Shown here in pieces: positions 49,481 to 56,088 of a stretch of DNA of 56,088 bases. The position numbers were made by a program, and so were the translations under genes. A model generated the notes under the pieces. The model made no database searches, was not told the DNA's origin, and was given only the letters and a program-made list of their open reading frames with translations. How positions within the stretch are numbered: position 1 is the first letter of the stretch; each line of letters starts with the position of its first letter. The stretch spans positions 1 through 56,088 of the forward strand of contig DATGMF010000021.1 in the NCBI GenBank assembly GCA_035293765.1, given 5' to 3'. The DNA is from DASRHT01 sp035293765. Lineage in GTDB: Bacteria; Chloroflexota; Ktedonobacteria; Ktedonobacterales; Ktedonobacteraceae.

Positions 49481-50905
49481 TTATTGGGCTTTGAGGGCTT
49501 CCATGTCGGCACGGTGGGCAGCTTCTGTATCGGCTTTGAGCCAGCGGGCGCCGATGATGCCGATGATGCCTGCAATGACGAGCGAGGTGGGATAGGTGTA
49601 GATCAGAGCCATCGTGAGATCGTGCCCGGCCAGGTTATTGGCGAAATGAGCGCCCGTGGGATCGAAGCTGCGAGCCAGATTGCCAATCAGAGCAGGGGCG
49701 AAGGCGTCTCCCAGGATGTGGCCGACAAAGAGGGAGATGGCGACCGCCGATGCGCGCAGCGACGATGGTACCACATCCTGCGTGGCCGCGCCCGATGGTC
49801 CCGCGCTGAGGTTGAGCAGGATGGTGGTGATGACGAAGGCAATAGTGTAGAGCCCCAGATTGTGCAGGTTGACCGCAAACAGCACCGATGCGATATAGGC
49901 GGGGGCGCTCAGCAGAAAGCTCAGGCCGCAGATCAGGATGCGCGCTCCGGCGTACCAGCGACTGAGAAGGTCCGAGAGGTAGCCGCCGAGCACAACGCCA
50001 ACGACGCCTGCCAGCACAATGCCAACACCAGAAAATAAGCCCGCCTGCGCCGAGGTCATGTTCAGCGTGTCTTTCTGTTGCAGGAAGATTGAGAGGTAAG
50101 TCACGGTGCCGCTGGTGACAAAGAGGGTAAAGATCTGCACCATAATCAAGACCAGCACCGTTTTGATACGCAGCAAGGCCACGAGCTGCGACCAGGCTTT
50201 GTTCAGGCCGCCGGTACTGTGAGGCATGGCGGCTGTTGAGCCTTCCGTTGCCACCATCACTCCCCGCTCCTCATCGTCGGCCTGGTTGCGGCGTGGTTCG
50301 CGCAGACGCCAGGCCAGGAAGGCCAGCAGCAGACCAGGGATGCCGGTGAAGACGAAAGCCAGTCGCCAGGCTCCCGTATACAGGCCCGCCACCACGCCGC
50401 CGAGAATGATGCCGAGCATTAAGCCAATCAGGCCGGCAGAAGCCCACCAGCCCATGATGCGCGCACGGCTGGCGCGTCCGAAGAAGTCGCTCATCATCGC
50501 TGGGCTGGATGGTGAGTAGCCAGCTTCGCCAACACCCAGAACGGTGCGCGAGAGAAAGAGCGTGGCGAAATTTGTGGCGAAGGCTGTAAAGACGGTAGCG
50601 ACGCTCCACACCCCGACGGCAATGGCAATCACATTCTTACGCTTTGTCCGGTCAGACCAGATGCCGAAGGGCAGCACGCTGAGCGTAAAGAAAATAATAA
50701 AGGCAGAAGAGAGATAGCCGATCTGGTCAATGGACAGGTGCAGTTCTTTAGCCACAACGTTGGCGGCGCCGGTCAGGATGTAGCGGTCCATCGAGTTCAG
50801 GACGCTGATGGCGAACAGCACGTAGAAAACATACATGGGATAGTTTCTGCTGCGACTACGGGCGCTGCGTAGTTCTATGTTGGCCGACGAGGGAAGCTCA
50901 CTCAT
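49481..50905 (-). CDS. MFS transporter, spinster/anion-symporter-like, 12 TM
   Basis: A 474-residue permease with twelve predicted membrane helices. The start after a polar N-terminus is LNSMDRYILTGAANVVAKEL; the loop 2-3 motif is GIWSDRTKRKNVIAI; the loop after helix 4 is GVGEAGYSPSSPAMMSDFF, typical of the spinster group and close relatives. A central cytoplasmic loop (RNQADDEERG) splits the halves. A paralogue lies upstream on the same strand (51205-52635). Catabolic genes nearby suggest uptake of an organic acid or aromatic compound, but this is inference. Confidence 0.88.
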   Translation of the reverse strand: MSELPSSANIELRSARSRSRNYPMYVFYVLFAISVLNSMDRYILTGAANVVAKELHLSIDQIGYLSSAFIIFFTLSVLPFGIWSDRTKRKNVIAIAVGVWSVATVFTAFATNFATLFLSRTVLGVGEAGYSPSSPAMMSDFFGRASRARIMGWWASAGLIGLMLGIILGGVVAGLYTGAWRLAFVFTGIPGLLLAFLAWRLREPRRNQADDEERGVMVATEGSTAAMPHSTGGLNKAWSQLVALLRIKTVLVLIMVQIFTLFVTSGTVTYLSIFLQQKDTLNMTSAQAGLFSGVGIVLAGVVGVVLGGYLSDLLSRWYAGARILICGLSFLLSAPAYIASVLFAVNLHNLGLYTIAFVITTILLNLSAGPSGAATQDVVPSSLRASAVAISLFVGHILGDAFAPALIGNLARSFDPTGAHFANNLAGHDLTMALIYTYPTSLVIAGIIGIIGARWLKADTEAAHRADMEALKAQ

Positions 50906-51097
50906 GTTTTGTCTCCAGTTTGAGAGCTAATAAACGACCATTACAAAAGGGATAAGCATGAGGCAATTATTCAGCATTATAACATAAGGGCAATTGGAAA
51001 GAGCTAAAAGGGGGGAGAGACGGATAAAAGGCTATCTCAATGAAGAGATGAAGCTCGATGAAGAGGAACACAGCGAGGTCCTATTAGCTGGCCCGAT

Positions 51098-51181
51098 GGG
51101 TATATCCGCGAGGGATGCTCCTACAAGACATCGCACCCCCTCTAGCTCTGTCCTGCAAGAACATCCCTTACGGATACACCC
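51098..51181. repeat. Imperfect 31-bp inverted repeat between the two MFS genes
   Basis: GGGTATATCCGCGAGGGATG plus 11 bases (51098-51128) is complementary, with about 7 mismatches, to the 31 bases at 51151-51181 (which on the other strand begin GGGTGTATCCGTAAGGGATG). The 22-base loop is C-rich. It would form a long hairpin 24 bases beyond the stop of the upstream MFS gene and may act as its terminator. Otherwise the 299-base gap (50906-51204) holds nothing recognisable. Confidence 0.7.
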
Positions 51182-51204
51182 ACCGCCCTCCAGGCTCGGG
51201 CCGA

Positions 51205-52635
51205 TTAAGCTGTACCGACCAGTTCCTGCTTGCTCGCCTGCTCCGCCAGTTGAGCTGCCTCCATATCGGACTTGACCCAGCGGGAGCCAAAAATACCTAT
51301 CAATCCAGCAATCAATAACGCGGGCGGACAGGTGTAAACAAGGGCCAGGCTGAGATCGGTGCCTGCCACACCTTGCACAAAATGCAGGCCATGCGTGGGA
51401 TCGAAGGCCCGCGCCAGGAAGCCCACCAGCGAGGGCGAGAAGGCATCGCCCAGGATATGTGCCAGGAAGGCGATCACGCCCACCGCCGATGCACGTACCG
51501 CCGAAGGTACGATATCCTGACTGGCCGCGATAGACGGACCAACGTACATATTGAGCAAGAGCGTCGTAGAAAAGAAGAAGAAGCTGTACAGCAAGATGTT
51601 ATGCAAAACCAGCGTTACCACGACCGAGAGCACATAGAATGGCGCGCCAATCAGGAAACCGATGCCGCAAACCAGAATACGCGCCCCGGGATGGCGGCGG
51701 TTGAGATAGTCTGAGAGATAGCCGCCGCAGACGACGCCCGCCACGCCTGCCACCGCGATGCCAAAGCCCGAGAAGATTGCTGCCTGCGCAGAAGTCAGGC
51801 CGAAAGTATCCTTCTGCTGAAAGAGCGTCGGCAGGTAGACCGCGCTGGCAGCCAGGACGAAGAAGGCGAAAATCTGCATCACGGTCAGCACAATCAAGCT
51901 TTTAATTTTTATCAGGGTGCCCAGCTGCGGCAGGATCTTCTTGGGCACAATCAGCGCGTTGACGCCCTCGCTGACAGCGTAAGAGTCAGGATCGCGCTGT
52001 GCGGCCTCTTCGTCGGCCTCGTTACGCTGTGGCTCGCGCATCCGCCAGGCCAGGAAGGCCAGGATCAGCCCTGGAATACCGGTGAAGAGGAAGGCCAGGC
52101 GCCAGGCCCCAAAATACAGGCCCGCTACAATGCCGCCGATGATAATGCCGAACATCAAGCCGATCAATGCGCCAGCCGCCCACCAGCTTGAGACGCGGGC
52201 GCGCCTGGCGCGATGGAAATAGTCGGCCATCAATGCGCCGCTGGCCGGTCCGTAACCTGCTTCCCCGATGCCCAGTACCGCGCGCGAGGCCAGGAGGGTC
52301 GCGAAGTTCCCTGCCAGCGCCGTGAAGGCCGTTGCCAGGCTCCAGATGCCCACGCAGATGGCAATCACGTCCTTGCGTTTCGCGCGGTCCGCCCACGCGC
52401 CCAGGGGGAGCACTCCAAGCGTGAAAAAGATCAGGAAGGCCGAGGCGAGGTAGCCGATGCCATCAATGCCAAAGTGCAACTCTTTGGCGATGATGTTTGC
52501 GCCTCCGGTCAGAATATAGCGATCCAGGTAATTCATGAGGTTGACGAAGAAGAGGACGAAGAAAACGTAGGTTGCGTAGCTGCTTGCTTTCCGCCTGCTC
52601 ACTTCGAGGTCGGCAGAAGGTGCGATATCACTCAT
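51205..52635 (-). CDS. MFS transporter, spinster-like, paralogue of the next gene
   Basis: A 476-residue, 12-helix permease. It shares long stretches with the gene at 49481: LMNYLDRYILTGGANIIAKE, GAWADRAKRKDVIAICVGIW, GIGEAGYGPASGALMADYF and LAFLAWRMREPQRNEADEE, so the two arose by tandem duplication. The true start is ATG 52635 with GGGAGG five bases before it; the frame runs upstream to 52854 without a ribosome site. The promoter should lie in the divergent region before the hydrolase-LLM operon, suggesting joint function. Confidence 0.88.
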   Translation of the reverse strand: MSDIAPSADLEVSRRKASSYATYVFFVLFFVNLMNYLDRYILTGGANIIAKELHFGIDGIGYLASAFLIFFTLGVLPLGAWADRAKRKDVIAICVGIWSLATAFTALAGNFATLLASRAVLGIGEAGYGPASGALMADYFHRARRARVSSWWAAGALIGLMFGIIIGGIVAGLYFGAWRLAFLFTGIPGLILAFLAWRMREPQRNEADEEAAQRDPDSYAVSEGVNALIVPKKILPQLGTLIKIKSLIVLTVMQIFAFFVLAASAVYLPTLFQQKDTFGLTSAQAAIFSGFGIAVAGVAGVVCGGYLSDYLNRRHPGARILVCGIGFLIGAPFYVLSVVVTLVLHNILLYSFFFFSTTLLLNMYVGPSIAASQDIVPSAVRASAVGVIAFLAHILGDAFSPSLVGFLARAFDPTHGLHFVQGVAGTDLSLALVYTCPPALLIAGLIGIFGSRWVKSDMEAAQLAEQASKQELVGTA

Positions 52636-53081
52636 GTGCGCCTCCCTTGCAGTACCCTCAAGCGGGTCGAGATAACCATACGTTCTCGTCGCCACCCTTG
52701 AGGGGAGTATAGGTATCACATCCCAGTATGTCAGTGGAAATGCCCTGGACTCCCAAAGAAAATGCCGTGATAGAATTGTGATATACTGACATAACCTATA
52801 CCATAAAAATGTTCCGAAAAGGTTCTGTAGAGAAAAATGCAGCTCGATCCCCAAAACGTTTTCAGAACATCCCTATGGTACAGTATCTCCATGTACAGTT
52901 TGGCATACAGGCGACCATCTACGGACGCGTTGTAGGGGCAACTCCCACGCTCTCCCACGATGAATCGGAGAGCCACAGATCTACCAGCGGTTGCCCTGCC
53001 AAACAAGGGGACACACGAAAGGGATAGCCTTTCTTTCCTCCCACCGCTTGAAGGCAGGTGGGTTTCCAGAAAGGGTTTTTT
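52636..53081. promoter_or_regulatory. Divergent promoter region with REP-like element
   Basis: A 446-base gap between the MFS gene and the hydrolase operon. It contains a dispersed repeat at about 52931-53004 (TGTAGGGGCAACTCCCACGC ... GATCTACCAGCGGTTGCCCT). The AT-rich part around 52770-52830 is the likely place for both promoters; none is clear enough to call. Confidence 0.4.
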
Positions 53082-53909
53082 ATGACGACACCTGAAGCAC
53101 CTCATGTTACGTCTGGTGAGCGCATCGAGCGTACGATTGATGTCCAGGGCATCCAGACCCATCTCTTTGAGGCCGGTTCGCCCACTGCTCCCCCGCTGCT
53201 CTATCTGCACGGTACCTATCTGGGAAATCTCTGGCTCGACTATCATACTGCCCTGTCGCAGCACTTCCATATTTTCGCGCCCGATACGCCCGGCTTCGGC
53301 CTGACCGAGCGCCCGGATTGGATGCGCAATATGGACGATTATACCCTGTATTTCCGCGATCTGATAGATACATTGGGATTAGAGAAGCCAGCTATCGTCG
53401 GGCACTCGCTCGGCGGCTGGATGGCGGCGGAGATTGCCGTCTGGTTCCCCGAACGGGTTGGCAAGCTCGTGCTGGCTAACGCGGCGGGCATTCGCGTGAA
53501 AGGCTCTCCCATCGCCGATCTTTTCGCCATGAGTCCGCAGGAGAGCATGGCAATCTGCTTCGAGGATCTCTCAGCCGCCCTGCCCCTGATGCCAGCCGCC
53601 ATCAATGAGGATTATTTGATGGCGATGTACAAGCAGTCAACCACATTGGCATCGCTGGCGTGGAATCCTCACTACGATCCCAAGCTGGAGCGACGGCTGG
53701 CCGGAGTAAAAACGCCCACGCTGGTGATCTGGGGAGCTAACGACCGTCTGATCCCGCCGGTGTATGGAGATACTTTCCATAAGCTGATCGCGGGCTCGCA
53801 ACTGATCAAGCTTGAAGGCACCGGCCATATGCCGATGTTTGAGAAGCCCCAGGAGTGGAGTTCCGCCATTGCCGCGTTTTTGACCGCGAGCCAGGAGGCC
53901 AACGTATGA
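53082..53909 (+). CDS. Alpha/beta hydrolase
   Basis: A 275-residue serine hydrolase. LLYLHGTYLGNLWLDY supplies the oxyanion region, DTPGFGLTERPDW follows, the nucleophile is Ser109 in VGHSLGGWM, the acid is Asp in VIWGANDRLIPP (about 228) and the base His in GTGHMPMFEKP (about 256). It resembles meta-cleavage product hydrolases and esterases. The ATG at 53082 has AAAGGG upstream. Its stop overlaps the LLM gene by 4 bases (ATGA), so the two are translationally coupled; a role in opening or hydrolysing the monooxygenase product is plausible. Confidence 0.88.
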   Translation: MTTPEAPHVTSGERIERTIDVQGIQTHLFEAGSPTAPPLLYLHGTYLGNLWLDYHTALSQHFHIFAPDTPGFGLTERPDWMRNMDDYTLYFRDLIDTLGLEKPAIVGHSLGGWMAAEIAVWFPERVGKLVLANAAGIRVKGSPIADLFAMSPQESMAICFEDLSAALPLMPAAINEDYLMAMYKQSTTLASLAWNPHYDPKLERRLAGVKTPTLVIWGANDRLIPPVYGDTFHKLIAGSQLIKLEGTGHMPMFEKPQEWSSAIAAFLTASQEANV

Positions 53910-55099
53910 AAAAGCTCTCGTTCCACTACTTCCACCTGATGCCCTGGCCTCACCTGCCGCCAGACTTCGACGAAAAGTACGATTCGACCTGGGTCACGCT
54001 GCCAAACTCAATCTATGATCCGGTCGCAGGCCACGAGCTCTATAACCGTTATTTCAACGAGATTGAGCGCGCCGATCAGATGGGCTGGGATAGCGTTATC
54101 GTCAACGAGCATCATCAGAACGCCTATGGGACGATGCCTTCTCCCAATATCATGGCTGCCGTGCTCAGCCAGCGCGTCAAGCGGGCGAAGATCGGCATCG
54201 TTGGCAACGCTCTGCCCCTGCACGACGATCCCATTCGCGTGGCCGAAGAGATCGCGATGCTTGATGTCATCACCGGCGGACGCATCATCAGCGGCTTCGT
54301 GCGCGGTACGGGCATGGAGTACTTCAGCTACAACATGAATCCGACCATCAGCCGCGAGCGCATGAACGAGGCCCACGATCTGATCATCCAGGCGTGGACC
54401 CGCCCCGGTCCGTTCGCCTTCGAGGGCGATCATTATCGCTACCGTTATGTCAACATTTGGCCGCGTCCGATTCAGCAGCCCCACCCGCCGATCTGGCTCC
54501 CCGGCACCGCCAGCATGGAGACAATTGACTTCGCTGCCAGGCACAAATACCCCTACATGACGGTATTCATGCCGATGGAGCAGCGCAAGGCCGCCTATGA
54601 GATGTACCGCCGCGTGGCTGAGGAAAAATACGGCTACGAAGCCCCGCCTGAACAACTTGCCTTCTGCACTCCCTGTATCGTGGCGGAGACGGACGAGCAG
54701 GCGATCAAAGAGGGCGAGAAGTACGGCATGTGGCTTTTCAACAAAGGATTGAAGGTGCGCCCGCAGTTTAACTTCCCGCCGGGATATGTCAGTGAGCGCA
54801 GCTTCATGGGCATCCTCAAGAGCGGCGTCTGGCAGCGCACCGAGCGGCCCACGTTCAAAGAACTGATGGACACCGGCGTGGTGATCGCGGGCAGCGTCGA
54901 TACCGTCATCGAGAAGCTCTCCTACTATACCGATGTGCTGCACGCCGGAATGATGGTCAGTGGCGGCCATGTCGGTGAGATCCCTGACGAACTGGTGCTC
55001 AAGCATCAGGAACTGATGTCGAAGTACGTCATGCCGCACTTCCGCGAGAAGCCAGCCAGCAACGAGCCCAGGCCGCTTGAAGTGAGCAGTGGGCAGTAA
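53906..55099 (+). CDS. LLM class flavin-dependent monooxygenase
   Basis: A 397-residue luciferase-fold enzyme. MKKLSFHYFHLMPWPHLPPD opens it; DSVIVNEHHQNAYGTMPSPN, GNALPLHDDPIRVAEEIAML, GGRIISGFVRGTGMEYFSYN and PRPIQQPHPPIWLPGTASME are the core. The flavin reductase encoded 169 bases downstream would supply FMNH2, making a two-component monooxygenase. The start at 53906 is fixed by the 4-base overlap with the hydrolase gene. It is related to, but longer than, the LLM protein at 27.5 kb. The organic substrate is unknown. Confidence 0.92.
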   Translation: MKKLSFHYFHLMPWPHLPPDFDEKYDSTWVTLPNSIYDPVAGHELYNRYFNEIERADQMGWDSVIVNEHHQNAYGTMPSPNIMAAVLSQRVKRAKIGIVGNALPLHDDPIRVAEEIAMLDVITGGRIISGFVRGTGMEYFSYNMNPTISRERMNEAHDLIIQAWTRPGPFAFEGDHYRYRYVNIWPRPIQQPHPPIWLPGTASMETIDFAARHKYPYMTVFMPMEQRKAAYEMYRRVAEEKYGYEAPPEQLAFCTPCIVAETDEQAIKEGEKYGMWLFNKGLKVRPQFNFPPGYVSERSFMGILKSGVWQRTERPTFKELMDTGVVIAGSVDTVIEKLSYYTDVLHAGMMVSGGHVGEIPDELVLKHQELMSKYVMPHFREKPASNEPRPLEVSSGQ

Positions 55100-55268
55100 T
55101 TGCGCTGATGAGATGTCAGGGGGACGCCTTTAAGAGCGTCCCTCGCTTTCTTGCCTGCTGTGCTCTTCGTGCATGTCACTTGACCTCAGGGGATTTGATG
55201 AGTATACTTCTCCTCTGGGAAGGCGGGAGCTACCAGCGAACTCGACTCGCTTGAGGATACTGAAAAAC

Positions 55269-55772
55269 ATGACTATTGCAGCATCTGATTTTAAATCAGT
55301 TCAAGCCCATCTCGCGGGTGCCGTGACCATCATTACCACTCGTGATGCAGAAGGGCAGCCGTGGGGGCTTACGGCTACTTCTTTCTGTAGCCTGTCCCTC
55401 GATCCGCCTCTGGTATTGTTCTGCCTGGCGCTCTCCGCCGACTGCTATAACGCTTTTATCAATAGCCGCCATTTTGCCGTCAACATTCTGACAACCAGGC
55501 AGCGCGAGCTGTCGGATCGTTTCGCCACCAAGAATATTGCCAAGTTCGAGGGGGTAGCATATACGGAAGGCGAGACAGGCTCTCCGCTCTTGCCTGGCAG
55601 TCTCGCCCAACTGGAATGCAGCGTCCAGGCCATTCATCCAGGCGGCGATCATGTCATCATCGTTGGCCTTGCCGAGCATGGTCATCATGGAACGCACGAA
55701 CATGCTGCGTCTCCCCTGCTATACTATAGCCGTGACTACGGTACGTATACTCGCCTGTCTGAAAAGCGGTAG
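55269..55772 (+). CDS. Flavin reductase (DIM6/NTAB family)
   Basis: A 167-residue flavin reductase domain protein. FKSVQAHLAGAVTIITTRDA, GLTATSFCSLSLDPPLVLFC, and NAFINSRHFAVNILTTRQRE are the family core, and GGDHVIIVGLAEHGHH ends it. It would use NAD(P)H to reduce FMN for the neighbouring LLM enzyme. The start at 55269 follows TTGAGGATAC; the frame is open back to 55173, but that stretch looks non-coding. It is the last gene of the operon. Confidence 0.9.
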   Translation: MTIAASDFKSVQAHLAGAVTIITTRDAEGQPWGLTATSFCSLSLDPPLVLFCLALSADCYNAFINSRHFAVNILTTRQRELSDRFATKNIAKFEGVAYTEGETGSPLLPGSLAQLECSVQAIHPGGDHVIIVGLAEHGHHGTHEHAASPLLYYSRDYGTYTRLSEKR

Positions 55773-55835
55773 GGGCAACTCCTCCCACGATGAATCGGGG
55801 AGCCACGGAGCCACCGAGCTACCGGTTGCCCTGGT
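55768..55835. repeat. REP-like element after flavin reductase
   Basis: GCGGTAGGGGCAACTCCTCC ... GAGCTACCGGTTGCCCTGG overlaps the last codon and stop of the flavin reductase gene. GGTAG and CTACC plus GGGGCAA and TTGCCC form its arms. Confidence 0.7.
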
Positions 55836-55948
55836 GCGCTATCTCGCGCAGTATTCTCAATATCGGCGTGGACCTGATCGAAGCGGAGGCCAATGCGCTG
55901 ACAACAGACTCAGCGGGATTAAGAGGCGATAATACTCTTCATTTGGTA
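55836..55948 (+). other. Possible gene fragment before a truncated MITE
   Basis: One frame is open and protein-like: CAISRSILNIGVDLIEAEAN, ALTTDSAGLRGDNTLHLV, then runs into MITE copy C and stops within it. It has no start of its own and no confident family match. It may be the tail of a gene split by repeat insertion, or chance. Confidence 0.2.
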
Positions 55949-55997
55949 CAGGGCTATTTACTTCTCTGAAGAAGAGGGGGTCAAGGGGCAGTGCCCC
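55949..55997. mobile_element. Left end of MITE copy C, interrupted
   Basis: CAGGGCTATTTACTTCTCTG through GGGGCAGTGCCCC is identical to the first 49 bases of copy B and then diverges abruptly after GTGCCCC. The right half is missing, at least as far as the window edge. Confidence 0.85.
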
Positions 55998-56088
55998 ATA
56001 GGTGCGAACGTAAGCGAAAAGAACCGTTCCAACGGAAGAAGAGACTCATGTACTCAAGGCGGCGAGCACGGGCTCGAAGAGCGTGCGA
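55998..56088. other. Unidentified GC-rich structured sequence at window edge
   Basis: After the MITE breakpoint comes ATAGGTGCGAACGTAAGCGA and then several short hairpins (CCGTTCCAACGG, GAGCACGGGCTC). It matches nothing else in the window. The GTGCG near the junction and the position just after a hairpin are compatible with the 5' end of a group II intron (group IIC type), but 90 bases are too few to decide. Confidence 0.3.

Noticed and set aside
52636..52854. N-terminal extension of the upstream MFS gene
   Set aside because: No ribosome site, no homology, and it would overlap the divergent promoter region.
54008..55039. 343-residue reading frame on the minus strand
   Set aside because: It lies entirely opposite the LLM gene, is histidine/aspartate/valine-skewed as expected for the complement of a GC-rich gene, and has no family pattern.

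Overview
The window looks like a chromosomal segment of a soil Chloroflexota bacterium, most likely of the Ktedonobacteria type. This is an inference from gene content (split siroheme synthesis, a CysO/CysM/Mec cysteine route, DUF805, CPCC and Yip1 membrane proteins, LLM flavoenzymes), moderate to high GC with AT-rich promoters, and very many dispersed palindromic repeats. No rRNA, CRISPR array or complete insertion sequence was seen.

Layout. 0-4 kb: FG-GAP membrane protein pair, a small HTH protein, a DHA2 drug exporter and a convergent MarR regulator. 4-5.7 kb: CotA-like multicopper oxidase. 5.7-8.6 kb: four-gene minus-strand cysteine operon (rhodanese-adenylyltransferase, CysO-like carrier, CysM, Mec-like JAMM protease). 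8.9-17 kb: FAD oxidoreductase, a GH4 glycosidase remnant, pentapeptide/DUF805 protein, HEAT protein, an orphan molybdenum hydroxylase, a Gly/Gln/Tyr-rich protein and a Yip1 protein. 17-22.6 kb: MetY-type sulfhydrylase behind a five-copy hairpin array, then CobA, precorrin-2 dehydrogenase and sulfite reductase. 22.9-26.5 kb: cysteine hydrolase, MBL hydrolase, and a transcription unit with promoter, structured leader, unusual tRNA, divergent EF-Tu and strong terminator. 26.5-31.4 kb: LLM enzyme and D-2-hydroxyacid dehydrogenase facing away from a GalB / aldolase / extradiol-dioxygenase operon. 31.4-49.4 kb: phosphoesterase, GH65 enzyme, methyltransferases, CoiA-like protein, cell-wall and exported enzymes, aldehyde dehydrogenase, an ECF sigma factor with a membrane beta-propeller partner, and a CPCC protein. 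49.5-55.8 kb: two MFS paralogues facing an operon of alpha/beta hydrolase, LLM monooxygenase and flavin reductase.

How the genes work together. Two blocks serve sulfur assimilation: siroheme synthesis feeds sulfite reductase, and the sulfide can go to MetY or, as carrier thiocarboxylate, to CysM and Mec. Two blocks look catabolic: 4-oxalomesaconate hydratase plus aldolase plus ring-cleaving dioxygenase (gallate/protocatechuate 4,5-cleavage), and a two-component flavin monooxygenase with hydrolase and transporters.

The most unusual items are: a tRNA-like locus at 38.5 kb in which a canonical 3' half directly precedes a matching 5' half; a CysO-like carrier whose GG terminus is capped by two residues; a promoter-leader-tRNA-EF-Tu unit; a 127-132 bp MITE with exact 9-bp target duplications, one at a stop codon; and a five-copy hairpin array before metY. 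All functional statements rest on reading the sequence and on recall of protein families; no database search was run.
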